From NCBI GenBank assembly GCA_020746835.1, contig JAGPNK010000001.1, positions 5,208,001 through 5,272,000 on the forward strand: DNA of 64,000 nt. The letters run 5' to 3'. Position numbers and translations under genes: made by a program. A model generated the notes under the pieces. The model worked only from the letters and a program-made list of their open reading frames with translations. It searched no databases and was not told the origin of the DNA. This DNA is from Stachybotrys elegans. Its lineage: Eukaryota > Ascomycota > Sordariomycetes > Hypocreales > Stachybotryaceae. This document shows positions 23,887 through 35,523 of this stretch, piece after piece; the stretch's first letter is position 1; each line of letters opens with the position of its first letter.

Positions 23887-25816
23887 ATGGCTGCCGAAAA
23901 CGAGCCTTCTGCAAACACTAGCGACAGTATGGCGGGGACCGACGCGAACAACACAGCCACTTCTCAGCTCGCGGAGGGCCAGAGCAATGGACAAGGCGCT
24001 GGTTCAAAGAAGCGCAAGGGGGACAAGGGGAGAAAGGAGTGGAAGTGAGTAAGCATGGACTGTTGGAGGACTGCATCGCCAATGTGTCTAACAGGTAGCA
24101 GCCGATCGAAACCAGTCAAAGGGAAGAGCGACGAGTATCGCGAGCTTAAGCGCCGCCGAACCGACAAGAATGGCAATGCTATAGAGGGTGGCCACGCGTA
24201 CCAGAACCCCTTCAGCAAGGAGGAGATTGCTGCCGAGGAGCGTCGTCCCAAGCGCAAGGTGGCTGTTCTGATTGGCTATGCCGGCACCGGCTACAAGGGC
24301 ATGCAGCTCAACGGCAACGAGCCCACCATCGAGCGCGATCTCTTCCAAGCCTTTGTTTCCGCGGGCGCCATATCCAAGGCCAATGCGGACGACCCGAGAA
24401 AGTCGAGCTTGGCCCGCTGTGCCAGAACGGATAAGGGTGTCCATGCTGCGGGCAACGTCATCAGCTTGAAGCTCATCATTGAGGACGAGGACATTGTGCA
24501 GAAGATCAACGAGAGGCTGCCTCCGCAGATTCGCGTCTGGGGCATCCTAAGAACCAGCAACAGCTATAGCTCGTACCAGTTCTGCGACTCAAGATGGTAC
24601 GAGTATCTTCTGCCGACATACTCCCTGCTGCCGCCTCACCCCAACACCTTTTTGGGCAAGAAGCTGGCTGAGTTGAACAAGGAGCACGGCGGCGAGGAGG
24701 AAGCGGCTGCTCGGATGGCGGACGTCAAGGATTTCTGGGCAGACGTGGAGGAGAACAAGATCAAGCCCATATTGGCTGGCCTGTCCCCCGAGGTTCGAGC
24801 GGCGGTGCTGGAGCGGGTTCATGCCGACGAGGAGATCCTTGAGGGTGAAGCTGGCGCCGAGAAAGAAGCCAAGACGGAGAGCAAGGATCAGCCGAAGAAG
24901 GCAGATGGCCCTGAAGACAAGCCTGCTGCGGCCGGCCGCAGCGCCGAGGCGAGTGAGGCGACTTCCGATGGCGCCAGGAAGGCAGGCCAGTCTTCTGTGC
25001 CTCCCGGCAGCGTGAAGCCCAAGAACCGCGAGCTCGACGCTGTCGACTTTGCGCTGCGCGACATCAAGGCCGCCTACATCAACGCGAAGCGCGCCTACCG
25101 CATCAGCCCTGAGCGTCTGCAGCAGCTCCAGGCTGTGCTTGACAAGTACTTGGGAACTCGCAACTTCCACAACTACACCATCCAGAAGACGTACTCGGAC
25201 CCGTCGGCGAAGCGCCACATCAAATCTTTCGTCGCGAACCCAAAGCCCATCATCATTGGCAACACGGAGTGGCTCTCGCTCAAGGTGCACGGGCAGAGCT
25301 TCATGATGCACCAGATTCGCAAGATGGTTGGTCTGGCGACCCTGGTTGTGCGCTGCGGCACCACGCTCGACCGGGTAGAGGAGAGCTACACCAATGTCAA
25401 GATTGCCATCCCCAAAGCCCCCGGCCTGGGCCTCCTGCTCGAGCGCCCCGTCTTTGAGAACTGGAACCGCAAGGCGACGGAAGAGCTGGGCAAGGACCCC
25501 ATTGACTTTGACAGGTACTCGGAGGAGCTTGAGGCGTTCAAGCACAAGGAGATTTACTCCCGCATTTTTGATGTCGAGGAGAAGGAGAACTCGTGAGTGA
25601 ATATGTCGTCGAATGCCTGTTGCTTTGCTAACTCGACCAAGATTCCACACTTTCTACCAGCAGCTTGACCAGTTCAAGTCGACCCATTTCTTGTGGCTGT
25701 CGGCGGGCGGCGTTGCCGTCACCGAGCTGGGCCAATCCTCGGACTCGAAGACGCAAGAGGAGGTCAACAGGCAGTTGGGTGATGAGGATGAGGATCCTGA
25801 GGGTGGTGAGGGCTAA
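23887..25816 (+). CDS. pus1: tRNA pseudouridine synthase 1 (Pus1, TruA family)
   Basis: Three exons (23887-24044, 24099-25592, 25642-25816) give 608 residues. The second acceptor is TAG at 24096-24098; using the nearer CAG at 24092-24094 would meet a stop at once. The TruA catalytic loop is CARTDKGVHAAGN, with the catalytic aspartate at about residue 164. It is preceded by VAVLIGYAGTGYKGMQLN and followed by the NFHNYT and KVHGQSFMMHQIRKMVGL blocks, all diagnostic for Pus1/Pus2. A 100-residue low-complexity Lys/Glu/Ala insert sits between catalytic halves, larger than in yeast. Basic stretches (KKRKGDKGRK, ELKRRR) are likely nuclear localisation signals. Pus1 modifies several positions in tRNAs (27, 28, 34-36) and U2 snRNA. 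The C-terminal exon adds an acidic tail. Confidence 0.94.
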
Positions 25817-26064
25817 GCAGACATGTACACTATAGACCATGGCTTGAATATGCATGCACTTGTTCCAACTGAAGCAGCCATCACGTCCAGGGAGCGTAAA
25901 TGTCACTTCGTCAAAAGGAAGGAACTTGTCGCTTCTACGTGAAATCTAGTAGGCTTGCACCTATGCATATTTTCGAACCTAAAGATCTATCCATTGGTAC
26001 TTTGATACATCTCACTTGGAAACTCCCAACGCCAATAGATGAGAAATAGCCGACAGCCCTACCT

Positions 26065-26820
26065 CTACATAGCGGCGGACGAGTCGTCGGCCTGGGAAAA
26101 CTCGGCGCCTACGCTCGCAGCAATCTCCCTCATGGCGCGCGTATCCATGGCCCCAAGCAGATCCGACACCTGCGCAACGTGCTCGTCAAGCTGTAGCCCG
26201 CCTTGCGCCGGATCCTCGCGCATCAGAGGCCCAAAGACCCATAGCTCCTTGATGCGGCGGGACAGCGTGAGGAGCTCCTTGATGGAGGTGTACTGTAGGC
26301 ATCCTGTCAGCTGCTTTCAGGGAAGGAGGAGAGCTAGGAGGGAGGCGTACGAGGCCGTCGAATTCCATCTTCATGGATATGCCGGTGACGGCCATGGTCT
26401 CTGGGTTGGCGTTGTTGCGCTCGCCCTCGGCTTGGACGGTGGCGAGCATCATGAGGGTGCGGTAGCGGGTGAGGATGTCGGCCACGAGACGATTGTGCAT
26501 GTCTAGAGTGACGGGGTCAGAATAGGTATCCTTGAGGTTGATGATGCGATTCATGTTATCACACAGCCTGGGTTCATGGTGTTGCCTTTCGATGGTGAGG
26601 TGATGTGCCCGTGGGGGGTTTTTGTTTGTGGCTGGCATCCCCATGCACGGGCTCGCTCTTGCGCAGCGCTTCTTGAGGAAGCCCAGATAAAAAATATATA
26701 TATATATGACATTTGCGCAATGCATCACAAGGAAATGACGTCCATGCTTGAGCATTGGGAGCAAGGCAGGGCATGAGACTCACCCATTAGGTTTGACGTT
26801 GTGGGCTGGTTCCGGTCCAT
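26065..26820 (-). CDS. med22: Mediator complex subunit 22 (Med22/Srb6)
   Basis: Three exons (26820-26784, 26502-26351, 26292-26065) give 138 residues. The first exon encodes MDRNQPTTSNLM and splices, across 281 nt, to DMHNRLVADILTRYRTLMML. The joined frame gives the Med22 helix NLMDMHNRLVADILTRY. The obvious longer exon (with LCDNMNRIINLKD) does not fit the phase. Further diagnostic segments are AVTGISMKMEFDGL and the SRRIKELWVFGPLM block; ELWxFGPL is characteristic of the family. Med22 is a small helical subunit of the Mediator head that pairs with Med11 and contacts Med17 in RNA polymerase II initiation. The first intron is long for this genome and holds an ATATATATATAT stretch near 26694. 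Confidence 0.88.
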
Positions 26821-27428
26821 GATGGCGTTGGGGAGCCCCAGAAGGGCCAGCCGACTGTCGAAAAGCAAGAAAGCGAGATATCCCCAAGAGCTCAAGGAGT
26901 GTGATGCGCGAGACTGCGGATATTTTTATCGTCGCAATGGACCGTGAGAGAGAAGCTGGAGGCTGGTCTGGAGTTGCTGGAGCCAGGATGAGCTTGTTGT
27001 TTGTAGTACAGGTAGGTAGCGGAGGTGCTAAATGTGGGGTGGGACCGCCAAGCCCAGTCATTGGCCCGGATCTCAGCACACCTGAGAGCATCACAGCACC
27101 TCTAAGCCGAAAGCGAATAAATTGCCCATACAAGTCCTAAAATGAAGGGACGTGGCATAGACGGACAGACAGTTAAGCACAACGCGTCCACTCAGAGGCA
27201 TCAGCCGGTTTGGCACCAACCATTATAATAAAGAGCAGAGATATGTAAATGTAAAGCAGCCACTTGTGGCTCGGCCAGTCGGCTACCATGTCCGCTTGAC
27301 GATGGCCTTGTTACGACTGCATTGGTTACATTTGTATGGAATGGTGTGTACATACTTCTATTTTATGCATATATAAGGAGCCGCTGCAAATGCTGGTTAG
27401 TAAGAAAACACGTGCAGAGCGAGGATCA
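26821..27428. other. Intergenic region upstream of med22
   Basis: Promoter of med22 and 3' flank of the HET/ankyrin locus. Overlapping ORFs at 26780-27140 on both strands lack motifs. No other structure seen. Confidence 0.5.
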
Positions 27429-30400
27429 TTACTTACCATCCCCCAGTGGTGTCATTGAGTATGGAACTAGATCATCATTCCACCTCAGTATGCCTGCGGC
27501 AGAGAGCATTGGAGACCAGCATCCTGCCAACTGAAGGTGTTGCTTCATCGTGAAGGGCTGTCGAAGAATCTTGACGTTCTGGCCGTTGAACTTCTGCAGC
27601 ATGGTTCTTGCCTCGCTCTCAACCTCGTCAGATATTGGAGGGCCTCCAGATTCACATATCTCAAAGATCCCTGTCTCTGACTGGTCGTACATCCTGGCTT
27701 CTGTGAATATGTAATCTAGCTCTGACATGGAAGCAAATATCGTAGTGGCTTTATTCAAGCTGGGTAGCTTGAAAAGCGCAAACAACTCTTGTGTTTCCGG
27801 TGCCTGGCTTGTTTTGCACCTTCCAACAGGGAGGGGAAGGCCGTTAGCAATGGTCATGTAAACCCATCGGAGTAACTCAATCCCCCAGTTGCTTGGAATA
27901 TCTTCATAAATAACTCTCGGTCTGGGGTCGATGTTGTTTTCTTTGTCATGTTTATGGGTTCTCCTGACTGAATAATGATCGATACCGGGCCGTCCTTGAA
28001 TGTTTGGAAACGGCCAATGGCCCCCTTGTTGGCCCCATTTCCTCAACTGGCACATTGTTGAATCATATTGCTCAGGTGAATCCCAGGCAGTGCCTAACCC
28101 CAGAGTAAAAATTAGACTAGGCTACCTCTTCATTGCCTTGCTGGAGCAGATGTTGAAGAGTTGCCTTGAGAACGATTTTCCCAATGTCAGTCGCTGCCGA
28201 AGGATTCTCCTGACAGGTCTTGAGATGATCTTGAATGATACTCTGGAGAGGGGTGAGGTCGTTGCACATTTGGACATCCCATACGATGCCTCGCAATACC
28301 AGTGTACCATCAACAACCACGCATGGGTTCCCAATAGTTGCCAATTTGTTGCGGACATAAGGGCGTAGCGTTTCCAGGACATCCATCGGCTTGCTCGGTG
28401 GGAGCCAAGATGGGCAGGAGGCTTCCGGAGTGGATGGCTGACTGAAAATGAACGGGTCTGTTAGCCAGCCCAGGTCGCCATTTGCAAATGACAGAGCTAA
28501 AGCGCATGCTGAGAAGCTGATCGTAGGATGTGCTTTAACCAAGGCCTCAACGTCCAAATGATACTCATAACCAGTCAGATTGGCAAATATGCTTAATCTA
28601 TCAGAGGTCATCAAGTTTTCTTTCCCGTGAAGTGTTGAAATGGCCATGATCATAGACATTGTATGGTGTTCCTTGGGTTCTGCTTCCGATAAATCGATGT
28701 ACTTGTCCGTTGCTAAGAGTAACCGAGTCGAGGATGCGATGAGTGACGCGAGATGGGAAAACAGCCGCCCGATAACGCCTTGCAATCCAGCCCTGCCAAT
28801 TGATTAGTATGTCAGATCCTTGTGATAATCACGTTCTTGATGGTCGATACCTTTTGTAGCCCCTCGTGTACCACGAGCGATTTATGAACGTGGGCATACT
28901 GAGAGTGTAGCCAGTAGCGCTAGGTCTAACATCACCTTGTATGAACATGTTCGCTTGATGCCCCCTTTGAGTGAGCTTGCTGAAATATTCGCCATCATGC
29001 GCCAATCCAGAACGGTATTTCTGGCAACGGCTTGCGGGGGAAAACTTGACGGCCATGATGCAGCCATCTCTTTCCAGTACGAACCAGACGGATCGAAATC
29101 ATCTTGCCACCCTACTAGGTAGACCATATCGTCTCTATGTGAAGTTGTACTTATCGATTCTTGAGTGGTCCACGACCGCGTGAACCACTTATCAGTGCAT
29201 ATGCGGGTACACAGTAGGGACCCATGATCGTAATCGGCATTGCTTCTGTCCTCCAGACACCGAATATCAAGATCCGATCCGATGTGTTTCCCAAGCAAGG
29301 CCACGGTCAAGGTTGCTTGCCGGTACAGACGATGCATGGTGCTCACCAATATTTTCTTGTCTTGTGGATCATCTTGATGAATGCATTCTTGATCGATCCA
29401 GACTCGTCAAATCCCTTTGGAGTGCGCAAAGTCTAAGCTTCTGCGTATTAAGCCAGGATCAGCGCGGGTTGGCCTTATCACACTACCGTTCCCAGATGCG
29501 TGGGGAACCTTAATGAGTAGTGGTTTCTGCCCTGCGGACTGAGAGCTCCAGCAATAAGATGTGGCTATGAAGGGCTCTCGAGAGTCCTGGCCGTCGGCAT
29601 AGGGCTGGATAAGTTCTAAGTCGTAGGGATCCGTAGCCCTTGCCTCAACCACATATCGAACGCGTTGCTTCCAGCTGCCTGGTGTATGGGAATACTGAAC
29701 TCGATAAATGTGTTGTTGTGCTCGGAAAGCGTCTTGTACAGTTTTGAGTTTGCCAATCTCCCCGAATGGCTTTTCCGAGTCATCCACAAGATCCGGGGGA
29801 GGTTCCTCGGATTCCGTAACCAGTTTCTTGGTCAGACACTCGATATCATGATGGCCATGTTTCCGAGCATACCACCACGCAGGCCGCCCCCGTCCGCCTT
29901 TGAGGTCCAAGTTTCCATCTGAAATATGAAGGAGAAGTTTGATGATGTCCATAGAGCCTTGAACAGCCGCTGTATGGATTGCAGGCTCCCCATTGCGGTC
30001 AGGGCGATCTAGGTTGGCTCCACAGCAGATTAGAATCTGCACCAAGGCCATGCGTTTCATAGACACGGCTTTGATTAGTGGGTTGGTTCTTGCACGGCGA
30101 TCCCCATCGACAGTTGCGCCACTTGCCAAGAGCAAATGCACCATGTTGAGATGTCCAGCAACCACTGCAAACTGTAGTGGGGTCCAGAACATGACAGGAT
30201 CAACAACATCCACTCTTGCTCCCTCTTCTATCAGTAGTCTAGCAACACCCAGGTTGCCATGCCTGGCCGCGATGTGGAACAGCCAGGAGTCGTTCTGTTG
30301 AAGTGCAAAATGAAGAGCGTTGAGGCCGTTTTCATCACACTGGTTGAGTCTTGACTTGTTGCTGCTATCAGCCAACAGAAGCCGCGCGAGGAAGAGACTC

Positions 30401-30480
30401 AAACGTAGAGATTTATTTGTCCCGCCGCCATGGTCGTTCGCAGCCGGATGACCGAGGACCTCGGATGACAGTGCCTTGCC
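27429..30480 (-). pseudogene. Ankyrin-HET domain gene with in-frame stop (probable pseudogene)
   Basis: Reading from about 30480 leftwards, four or five ankyrin repeats come first (ALHFALQQ, GNLGVARLLIEEGARV, GHLNMVHLLLASGATV, the IHTAAVQGSMDIIKLLL segment). A HET domain follows (EPFIATSYCW, then VWIDQECIHQDD, MHRLYRQATLTVALLG). HET domains trigger incompatibility cell death. Between the first and second HET blocks an in-frame TGA (29407-29409) replaces the residue before RVWIDQE, while the frame on both sides stays HET-like. No ATG opens the ankyrin part; the frame runs back to an acceptor-like CTAAGTACGCAG with no clear upstream exon. The remainder (28117-28785 and 27429-28055) encodes a plausible HET C-terminal region, with the frame changing near 28900-28940 and 28055-28117. 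Exon borders there are not settled. A splice that skips the stop is possible (see findings). Confidence 0.7.
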
Positions 30481-30913
30481 CCTTCTAGCCCTGCGTACTT
30501 AGCCACGGCGTCCCACTGCTCACCGCCAACTGGACAGAGTCTAATACTTTACCCAATTAGCTATCGTTACCTACGTACATTACATCGCACTTGCTTTCTT
30601 TGCATGACCCTACAATTATGCCACAGTGGTATCAAGTTACATTTTGTTGTATAGGGTAGGTGGGACTCGTGCCCTGATGCCTCAGGCACCCACATCCACA
30701 CACTGTAATTAGTAGCCCAGAGGACCTGGGAGCCCACAGTTCTAGATAGCTACATCAATCACAATAACACCTCCTTGAGACCTTTCACACATTTTAGTAG
30801 TAATCGCAAGACCCGAGTTGCATCAACAGTCGCTTCAATCGCAAACACGAATATGGCTCTCAATGGGCATCGTGATTATTGGGTTGCTACAAGTAATTTA
30901 CAAGGTAACGCCC
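30481..30913. other. Short AT-rich spacer
   Basis: This separates the HET/ankyrin locus from the 3' end of the sugar transporter. No gene; it may include a lost 5' part of the HET gene. Confidence 0.4.
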
Positions 30914-32540
30914 CTACAGCTGGTGGGATCCCATCTTTCTGGGAGGCACCTTGGCGGCAAACAGGCGGTCGATCTCGTCGAAAGTCTTGCCCTTGAGTTC
31001 GGGCACAAAGAACCAGCTGCCTATGGTAGCCACCAGAGCGAGCCCTCCAAAGATGAAACCGACCTTGCCCTGCAGGTTGCCCTCATCGGGGTTGACCATG
31101 TAAGGGATGGCAAAGTTCATGGCAAGGCCGCACAGAGCCTGCGTGGCCGTGGCAAGGGACATGGTCTTGGCTCGCAGGCTGGTGCTCGAGGCCTCTCCGA
31201 GAATGGCAAATGCCATGGCGCCAATGGTCAGGAAGTAGACAAAGGCGTAGATGACAGTCGCGCCAGCCTGGACCCAGCCAGCGGCACTGGTGGGCACGAC
31301 ATCCATGATGCCAATGAGGAGGAGTAGCCCCGTGAGGGCAGCCATACCCGACACGAAGATGACACGGCGACCAAATCTTTCCACGACGAACCAGCTGACA
31401 ATGTTACCTGCCACACCGCACGCAGTGACGCCCACTCCGAGATCGAAGGACCTGCTGACATCGAGACCGGCGAGCTGGAAGAAGTAGGTTGAGTATCCAA
31501 GGACGAAGACGATGCCCACCAGGTGCTGGCAGAGGAACACTCCGGTGGAGATGCCGGTACGCAGGCGGTTGGTACCCTTGAAACACTCGACCCAGCTGGC
31601 CTCATTCGAGTTGCTGAGCCTCTCCTCCTCAATGGTCGCCTCCATGGCGACGAGTCGCTTCTCGGCATCGTAGCCGGCTCCGTACATCTTGCGGATGGCT
31701 GCTAGGGCCTCCTCCTTCTTGCCACGGCGAACAAGATACCAGGCGCTCTCGGGGGAGAAGGGCAGGAAGGCCACGAGGAAGACGACGAAGAAGAGCTGAG
31801 TGGCGAAGGGGCCAGCGTAGGCCCAGCGGTCGACGCGCTCGCCGAAGGCCTTGACGACAGCGTTGGAGAGCAGCTGGCCGATGGCGATACCCAGGTTGAC
31901 GCCTGCGGTGGCGTAGCCACGGAGGGCGACGGGCGCAAGCTCACTGGACATGAGAGGGGCGAGTGTGAGGTAAAAGCCGAGGCCGAAGCCGAGGATGAGC
32001 TTGGAGAAGAGGAAGGCTATCCGGGTATGGCTGAAGACCTCGCCAAGGATGCCGCCGGCACAGATTGCGATGCCAATGTACAGCGAGTTCTTGCGGCCGA
32101 TGCGGTCGGCGATGAAGCTGGTCAGGAAACCACCAAAGAACTGGCCGACGGTGCTGATGGTGTTGAAGGCAGTCTGCCAGTCGGCGGGTAGGATAGCCTC
32201 GCCGTCGAGGACATATCCAAAGTCTCTGCGGAAGGATGCCACAGAAATCATGGCGCCGTTGATCTGCGCGTCGAAGCCCCTACAAAACGACGCCTGTTAG
32301 TCCCAAAGAATTCGTGCAAACGCATTGCGAATTGAGTTTAGGGGCAACTCACCATCCGACGGCACACATGGCCCAGAAGAAGCACCACCAAACGATGGCC
32401 TTGTGGCTCTGGAGGATACCGCGGAGCGTGAGATCATGCTCCTGCTGCAGAGCATCCGAGGTCTTTTCCTCCTTGGCATCATGGTGGGAGACGGTAGCCT
32501 CCATCACGGCGTGGGGGCTGAGGTCGTCGACCTTGCCCAT
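30914..32540 (-). CDS. MFS sugar transporter (hexose/maltose type)
   Basis: Two exons (32540-32353, 32279-30914) joined over a 73-nt intron give 517 residues. The splice rebuilds GWGFDAQINGAM. Sugar-porter signatures are present: DRIGRKNSLYIG after TM2, PESAWYLVRRGK at the central loop, QHLVGIVFVLGYSTYF in TM7, ERFGRRVIF, and PELKGKTFDEIDRLF at the C-terminus. Twelve membrane segments are expected. The central PESAWYLVRRG variant and TM7 sequence resemble the fungal alpha-glucoside/maltose permease group more than hexose HXT carriers, but the substrate cannot be fixed. The gene is divergent from a Zn2Cys6 regulator across about 600 bp containing CreA-like and CCG-N6-CGG sites, which suggests local regulation. 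Confidence 0.92.
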
Positions 32541-32773
32541 TGTGCAGGTGGACAAGAATAAATAAACACTAGAGCTGCTGCTGGGCGTCAAGACTCTGGA
32601 ATTGGAATCTTTGGGGTCGATTGAAGGAGTTGAGATGGCTCTGCTTCCGAATCCCAGCTGCAAGGGCTGGGGGTTTGCCTCGATTTTATAACTTCATGCC
32701 GCCTGCCTTCATCATCGAACAATGCTCGTGTCAGGCATGGTGTTGACGTTCAGCCCACATCTTTTCGAGAAAG

Positions 32774-32789
32774 AACCGTCAATTCGGTT
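32774..32789. promoter_or_regulatory. AACCG-N6-CGGTT palindrome, candidate Zn2Cys6 site
   Basis: The arms AACCG and CGGTT are exact reverse complements separated by TCAATT, giving the CCG-N6-CGG spacing used by dimeric Zn2Cys6 proteins. The site lies in the promoter shared by the sugar transporter and a Zn2Cys6 regulator. Binding is inference. Confidence 0.45.
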
Positions 32790-32798
32790 AAATCGAGA

Positions 32799-32821
32799 CT
32801 GGGGGGAAGTGGAATCTGGGG
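32799..32821. promoter_or_regulatory. Paired CreA-like CTGGGG sites
   Basis: CTGGGG occurs at 32799-32804 and 32816-32821, matching the SYGGRG consensus of the carbon catabolite repressor CreA. A third copy is at 32667-32672. Closely spaced pairs are the functional form in known CreA targets. Short motifs also occur by chance. Confidence 0.4.
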
Positions 32822-33147
32822 GTGGAGCAGCGATGCTACGAGCGATATTCCGCGACGACAAGCCGGCGTTTGCGAGGCTAGCAAGCTCTAGAGGCCCTCA
32901 TGACCGAGGAGCGCTTAACTGAATAAGGGTAGCGGCTCCTTGGTCTACTGGGTCGAGTCATATAACTGCGATACTCCGCGACATGACCGACCTGGTTCCA
33001 TCACCTGAACTCTCTTACTTCCCTGGTTTTTCATGCAACTGGTGGTTTAACTGCCTGGTTACCGTGAGGTTGGTTCTACCCCAGACCACCCCCCCGCGAC
33101 ATTCCCCATCCCTTGCCACGTTCTTAACTCAATCCCGGGGCACAAGC

Positions 33148-35013
33148 ATGGAGGAGAGTCCAGCCAGCCTCGGCCCCGCCGATGCTCGAAACCCGAGGCC
33201 TTCCCCTCGGGGAACTGCCTCTTACCAGCGGAGGCGGGCCGTGACAGCCTGTCAAGTCTGTCGAGCGAGGCGGACCAAGTGCGACAACCTCAAGCCGTCG
33301 TGCTCATTTTGCCTAAAGACGGGCGCCACCTGTGTCCAATCGCCGGTGGACCTCTCCAGCTTCGACCCTGCGAGTCTGAAGATTCTAGAGCGGCTGGATG
33401 AACTGGAACAGCTGCTCAAGGCATCCTCCTCCTCCAGAACATATGAGCATGAGGAGCGAGCCCACAAAAGGAGGGCCGTTGACCCGGTGGAGCCAGAGCC
33501 GACCCGGTCCTCTCCGGTTTCTACAGGCCGGTGTACGAGTCTCATGTCGAGTCTGGACGACATTTTTCATTCGTGGCCGATTCTACGCGCTCTGGACCCG
33601 CAAGACGTGTTGCTATCGGACGCCTCACCTGGAAGATATGGGCATTCGGGTGTTTTGGCCCAATCGCCAGTGGATGCCGTTGGTCTGCTGGATCTTGAGC
33701 CCCTGCGCGTCAAGGACCTGCTAGATAACTTCTTCAATTATGTCCACGTCAAGAACCCCATCTTTGACGAACGGGCCACGCGCAGAACGGTACAGACCAC
33801 CATCATCAATGGCATTGATTGGTCCCCTGAGTCGTGTCTGTCTCTGCTCATATGTGCTCTCGGGTCCATTGCAACCCCCTTTGGGCCAAGCTACGATGTC
33901 ATGCCGGGAACAACTGCATACTCAAACGCTCTTTCGTTCTTCCAGGCCGCACAGAAGCGATTGGGCACCCTACTATGTTCAGATGATATTCTAGCATCAC
34001 AATGCCTCTTCCTTTCAGGGGTATTCCTCATGTGCGTCTTTCAGGACAGGAAGGCGTGGCGATATTTCATACAGGCTTTGGCACATTGCCAGCAGCTGAG
34101 CTTCCTCTCACCGGGGTCTCAGAAGCAGTACTTCAGCAGCTTGGACGACGGAACCGAGACCCACGATTTTGACTGGCTGCATCAGGCCATCTACTGGTCG
34201 TCATGGAAGTCGGAGCGTGAGATTCGAAATCACCTGACGCTCCCCGACTTTTCCCCCAACGACCACGGCCTGGCATTGTATCCCGGTTTCTTCCCTACGC
34301 CTCCGGCACCACAGTCTGAAGAGGCATCCTCGGATGTGGGCCGGCAGCGCGAGCAGACTTCTTGGTATTTTTACTTGGCCGAGATCTCCCTGCGGCGATT
34401 AGCAGCTCGGATCGGGGATGCCTTGGAGACCATGCACAAGACGCATCAGACCCGCCAGAGGTTCCTGCATGCGGTGGCAGCTGCAATACCCTCTTTTGAG
34501 GCTCAAGTGCAGGATTGGGTTGATTCATTACCGTCGTTCTTGTCATTTGATGCGCCAGCAGCGGAGGATGACGTCTGTCGGTTCGTATTGAGGGGGCATG
34601 CGATCAATCTTTACGAGGTGATATATTGGCCGTTTCTATCAGCGCATCTAGATGGGTCGATAGCAGACCCTGCCCAGCTTTCGCCCTTCATCCAACTAGC
34701 GCAGACGGCTATTGATTACCATGTGTCGAGGTTGAAGGTCAACGAGCCTGGCTACAGACACAGACACCACGGAACGTCGCCGATGCTATCGTCTTGTTCG
34801 CGCAGCACCATGATTCTCATTGCGGTATGGAGACAAATACAGACTTTGCGTGGGGCCGGACATGGGTCCTCGGTCTTGTTGACGCTGCCGGAAGATTGGA
34901 GGATGTTGGCGGAGCGATGGGTAAAGACGTTGGAGTACTGGGCACCCGAGATTCCCAGGATTGAGAGAGTGCGGCAGGTATTGAGTCAAGGGCTACGCTG
35001 GGAACAACAGTGA
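33148..35013 (+). CDS. Zn2Cys6 transcription factor
   Basis: A single exon, 621 residues from the ATG at 33148. The frame is open to an earlier ATG at 32983, but the extra 55 residues look like translated leader. The zinc cluster is near residue 35: C-x2-C-x6-C-x6-C-x2-C-x6-C in a CQVCRARRTKCD-type context. A short coiled coil follows (LKILERLDELEQLLK), probably the dimerisation element. The rest matches a fungal_trans-like middle region, with VKDLLDNFFNYVHVKNPIFD at its start and the DFDWLHQAIYWSSWKSERE segment typical of such regulators. The divergent sugar transporter and shared promoter motifs make it a candidate local regulator of that transporter, which is inference from position only. 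Confidence 0.9.
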   Translation: MEESPASLGPADARNPRPSPRGTASYQRRRAVTACQVCRARRTKCDNLKPSCSFCLKTGATCVQSPVDLSSFDPASLKILERLDELEQLLKASSSSRTYEHEERAHKRRAVDPVEPEPTRSSPVSTGRCTSLMSSLDDIFHSWPILRALDPQDVLLSDASPGRYGHSGVLAQSPVDAVGLLDLEPLRVKDLLDNFFNYVHVKNPIFDERATRRTVQTTIINGIDWSPESCLSLLICALGSIATPFGPSYDVMPGTTAYSNALSFFQAAQKRLGTLLCSDDILASQCLFLSGVFLMCVFQDRKAWRYFIQALAHCQQLSFLSPGSQKQYFSSLDDGTETHDFDWLHQAIYWSSWKSEREIRNHLTLPDFSPNDHGLALYPGFFPTPPAPQSEEASSDVGRQREQTSWYFYLAEISLRRLAARIGDALETMHKTHQTRQRFLHAVAAAIPSFEAQVQDWVDSLPSFLSFDAPAAEDDVCRFVLRGHAINLYEVIYWPFLSAHLDGSIADPAQLSPFIQLAQTAIDYHVSRLKVNEPGYRHRHHGTSPMLSSCSRSTMILIAVWRQIQTLRGAGHGSSVLLTLPEDWRMLAERWVKTLEYWAPEIPRIERVRQVLSQGLRWEQQ

Positions 35014-35523
35014 TGACCTATTGACGATGCAACTAATACATGTATAGTATTGTACCATCACTCGTGTCATTCTATGTGACGATGGTCGTGTGATGGACTA
35101 CATGCCCCGTGTAAAAGAAGACCGCATCGGACGAAAACAAAACCCCATTCTCGGGCAATGCCGTTACCGGCCAAGGGAAACTCGCCCAACCCACCCCCAT
35201 GGGATGGTCAAAGTCTGGGGAAATAAATGTTTGGCGGCGTCTGGGTCGCCGTGGGGCTGCAACGGTCAACGGTCAACGCTCCGGAGGCATAAAGACCCAC
35301 CGTCGCGGAGTATCGCAGTTATGAGCATCGCAGGCCAAGACGTTGTGGAGCAGATCGACTGCGAGCTCGCCGGTTCCAAGCAGTTGCTCCGTGTGAGCGA
35401 CTGGCGCCTGAAGTGGACGGATGTTTGGGTGCGGGAGGAGTGAGATGGGCGGGATATAAAGAAGCGAGACGTGGTGGCCATGGGACTGACCTCTTCATCT
35501 TCCAGCCAACCTATTCACACATC
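35014..35523. other. Promoter region of the GH5 gene
   Basis: This contains a TATA-type element near its right end and otherwise short, unremarkable ORFs. No gene. Confidence 0.5.
35455..35460 (+). promoter_or_regulatory. TATAAA core promoter element
   Basis: TATAAA lies about 70 bp before the GH5 start codon within GGGATATAAAGAAG. The spacing suits a core promoter with a short leader and agrees with the strong codon bias of the gene. Confidence 0.45.

Noticed and set aside
24589..25650. A 353-codon minus-strand ORF
   Set aside because: Shadow of pus1; Val/Leu/Arg-rich with no motif.
26503..26764. Extension of the med22 coding frame (LCDNMNRIINLKD part)
   Set aside because: The phase does not match the first exon; the acceptor CTCTAG at 26503 restores both frame and the Med22 helix.
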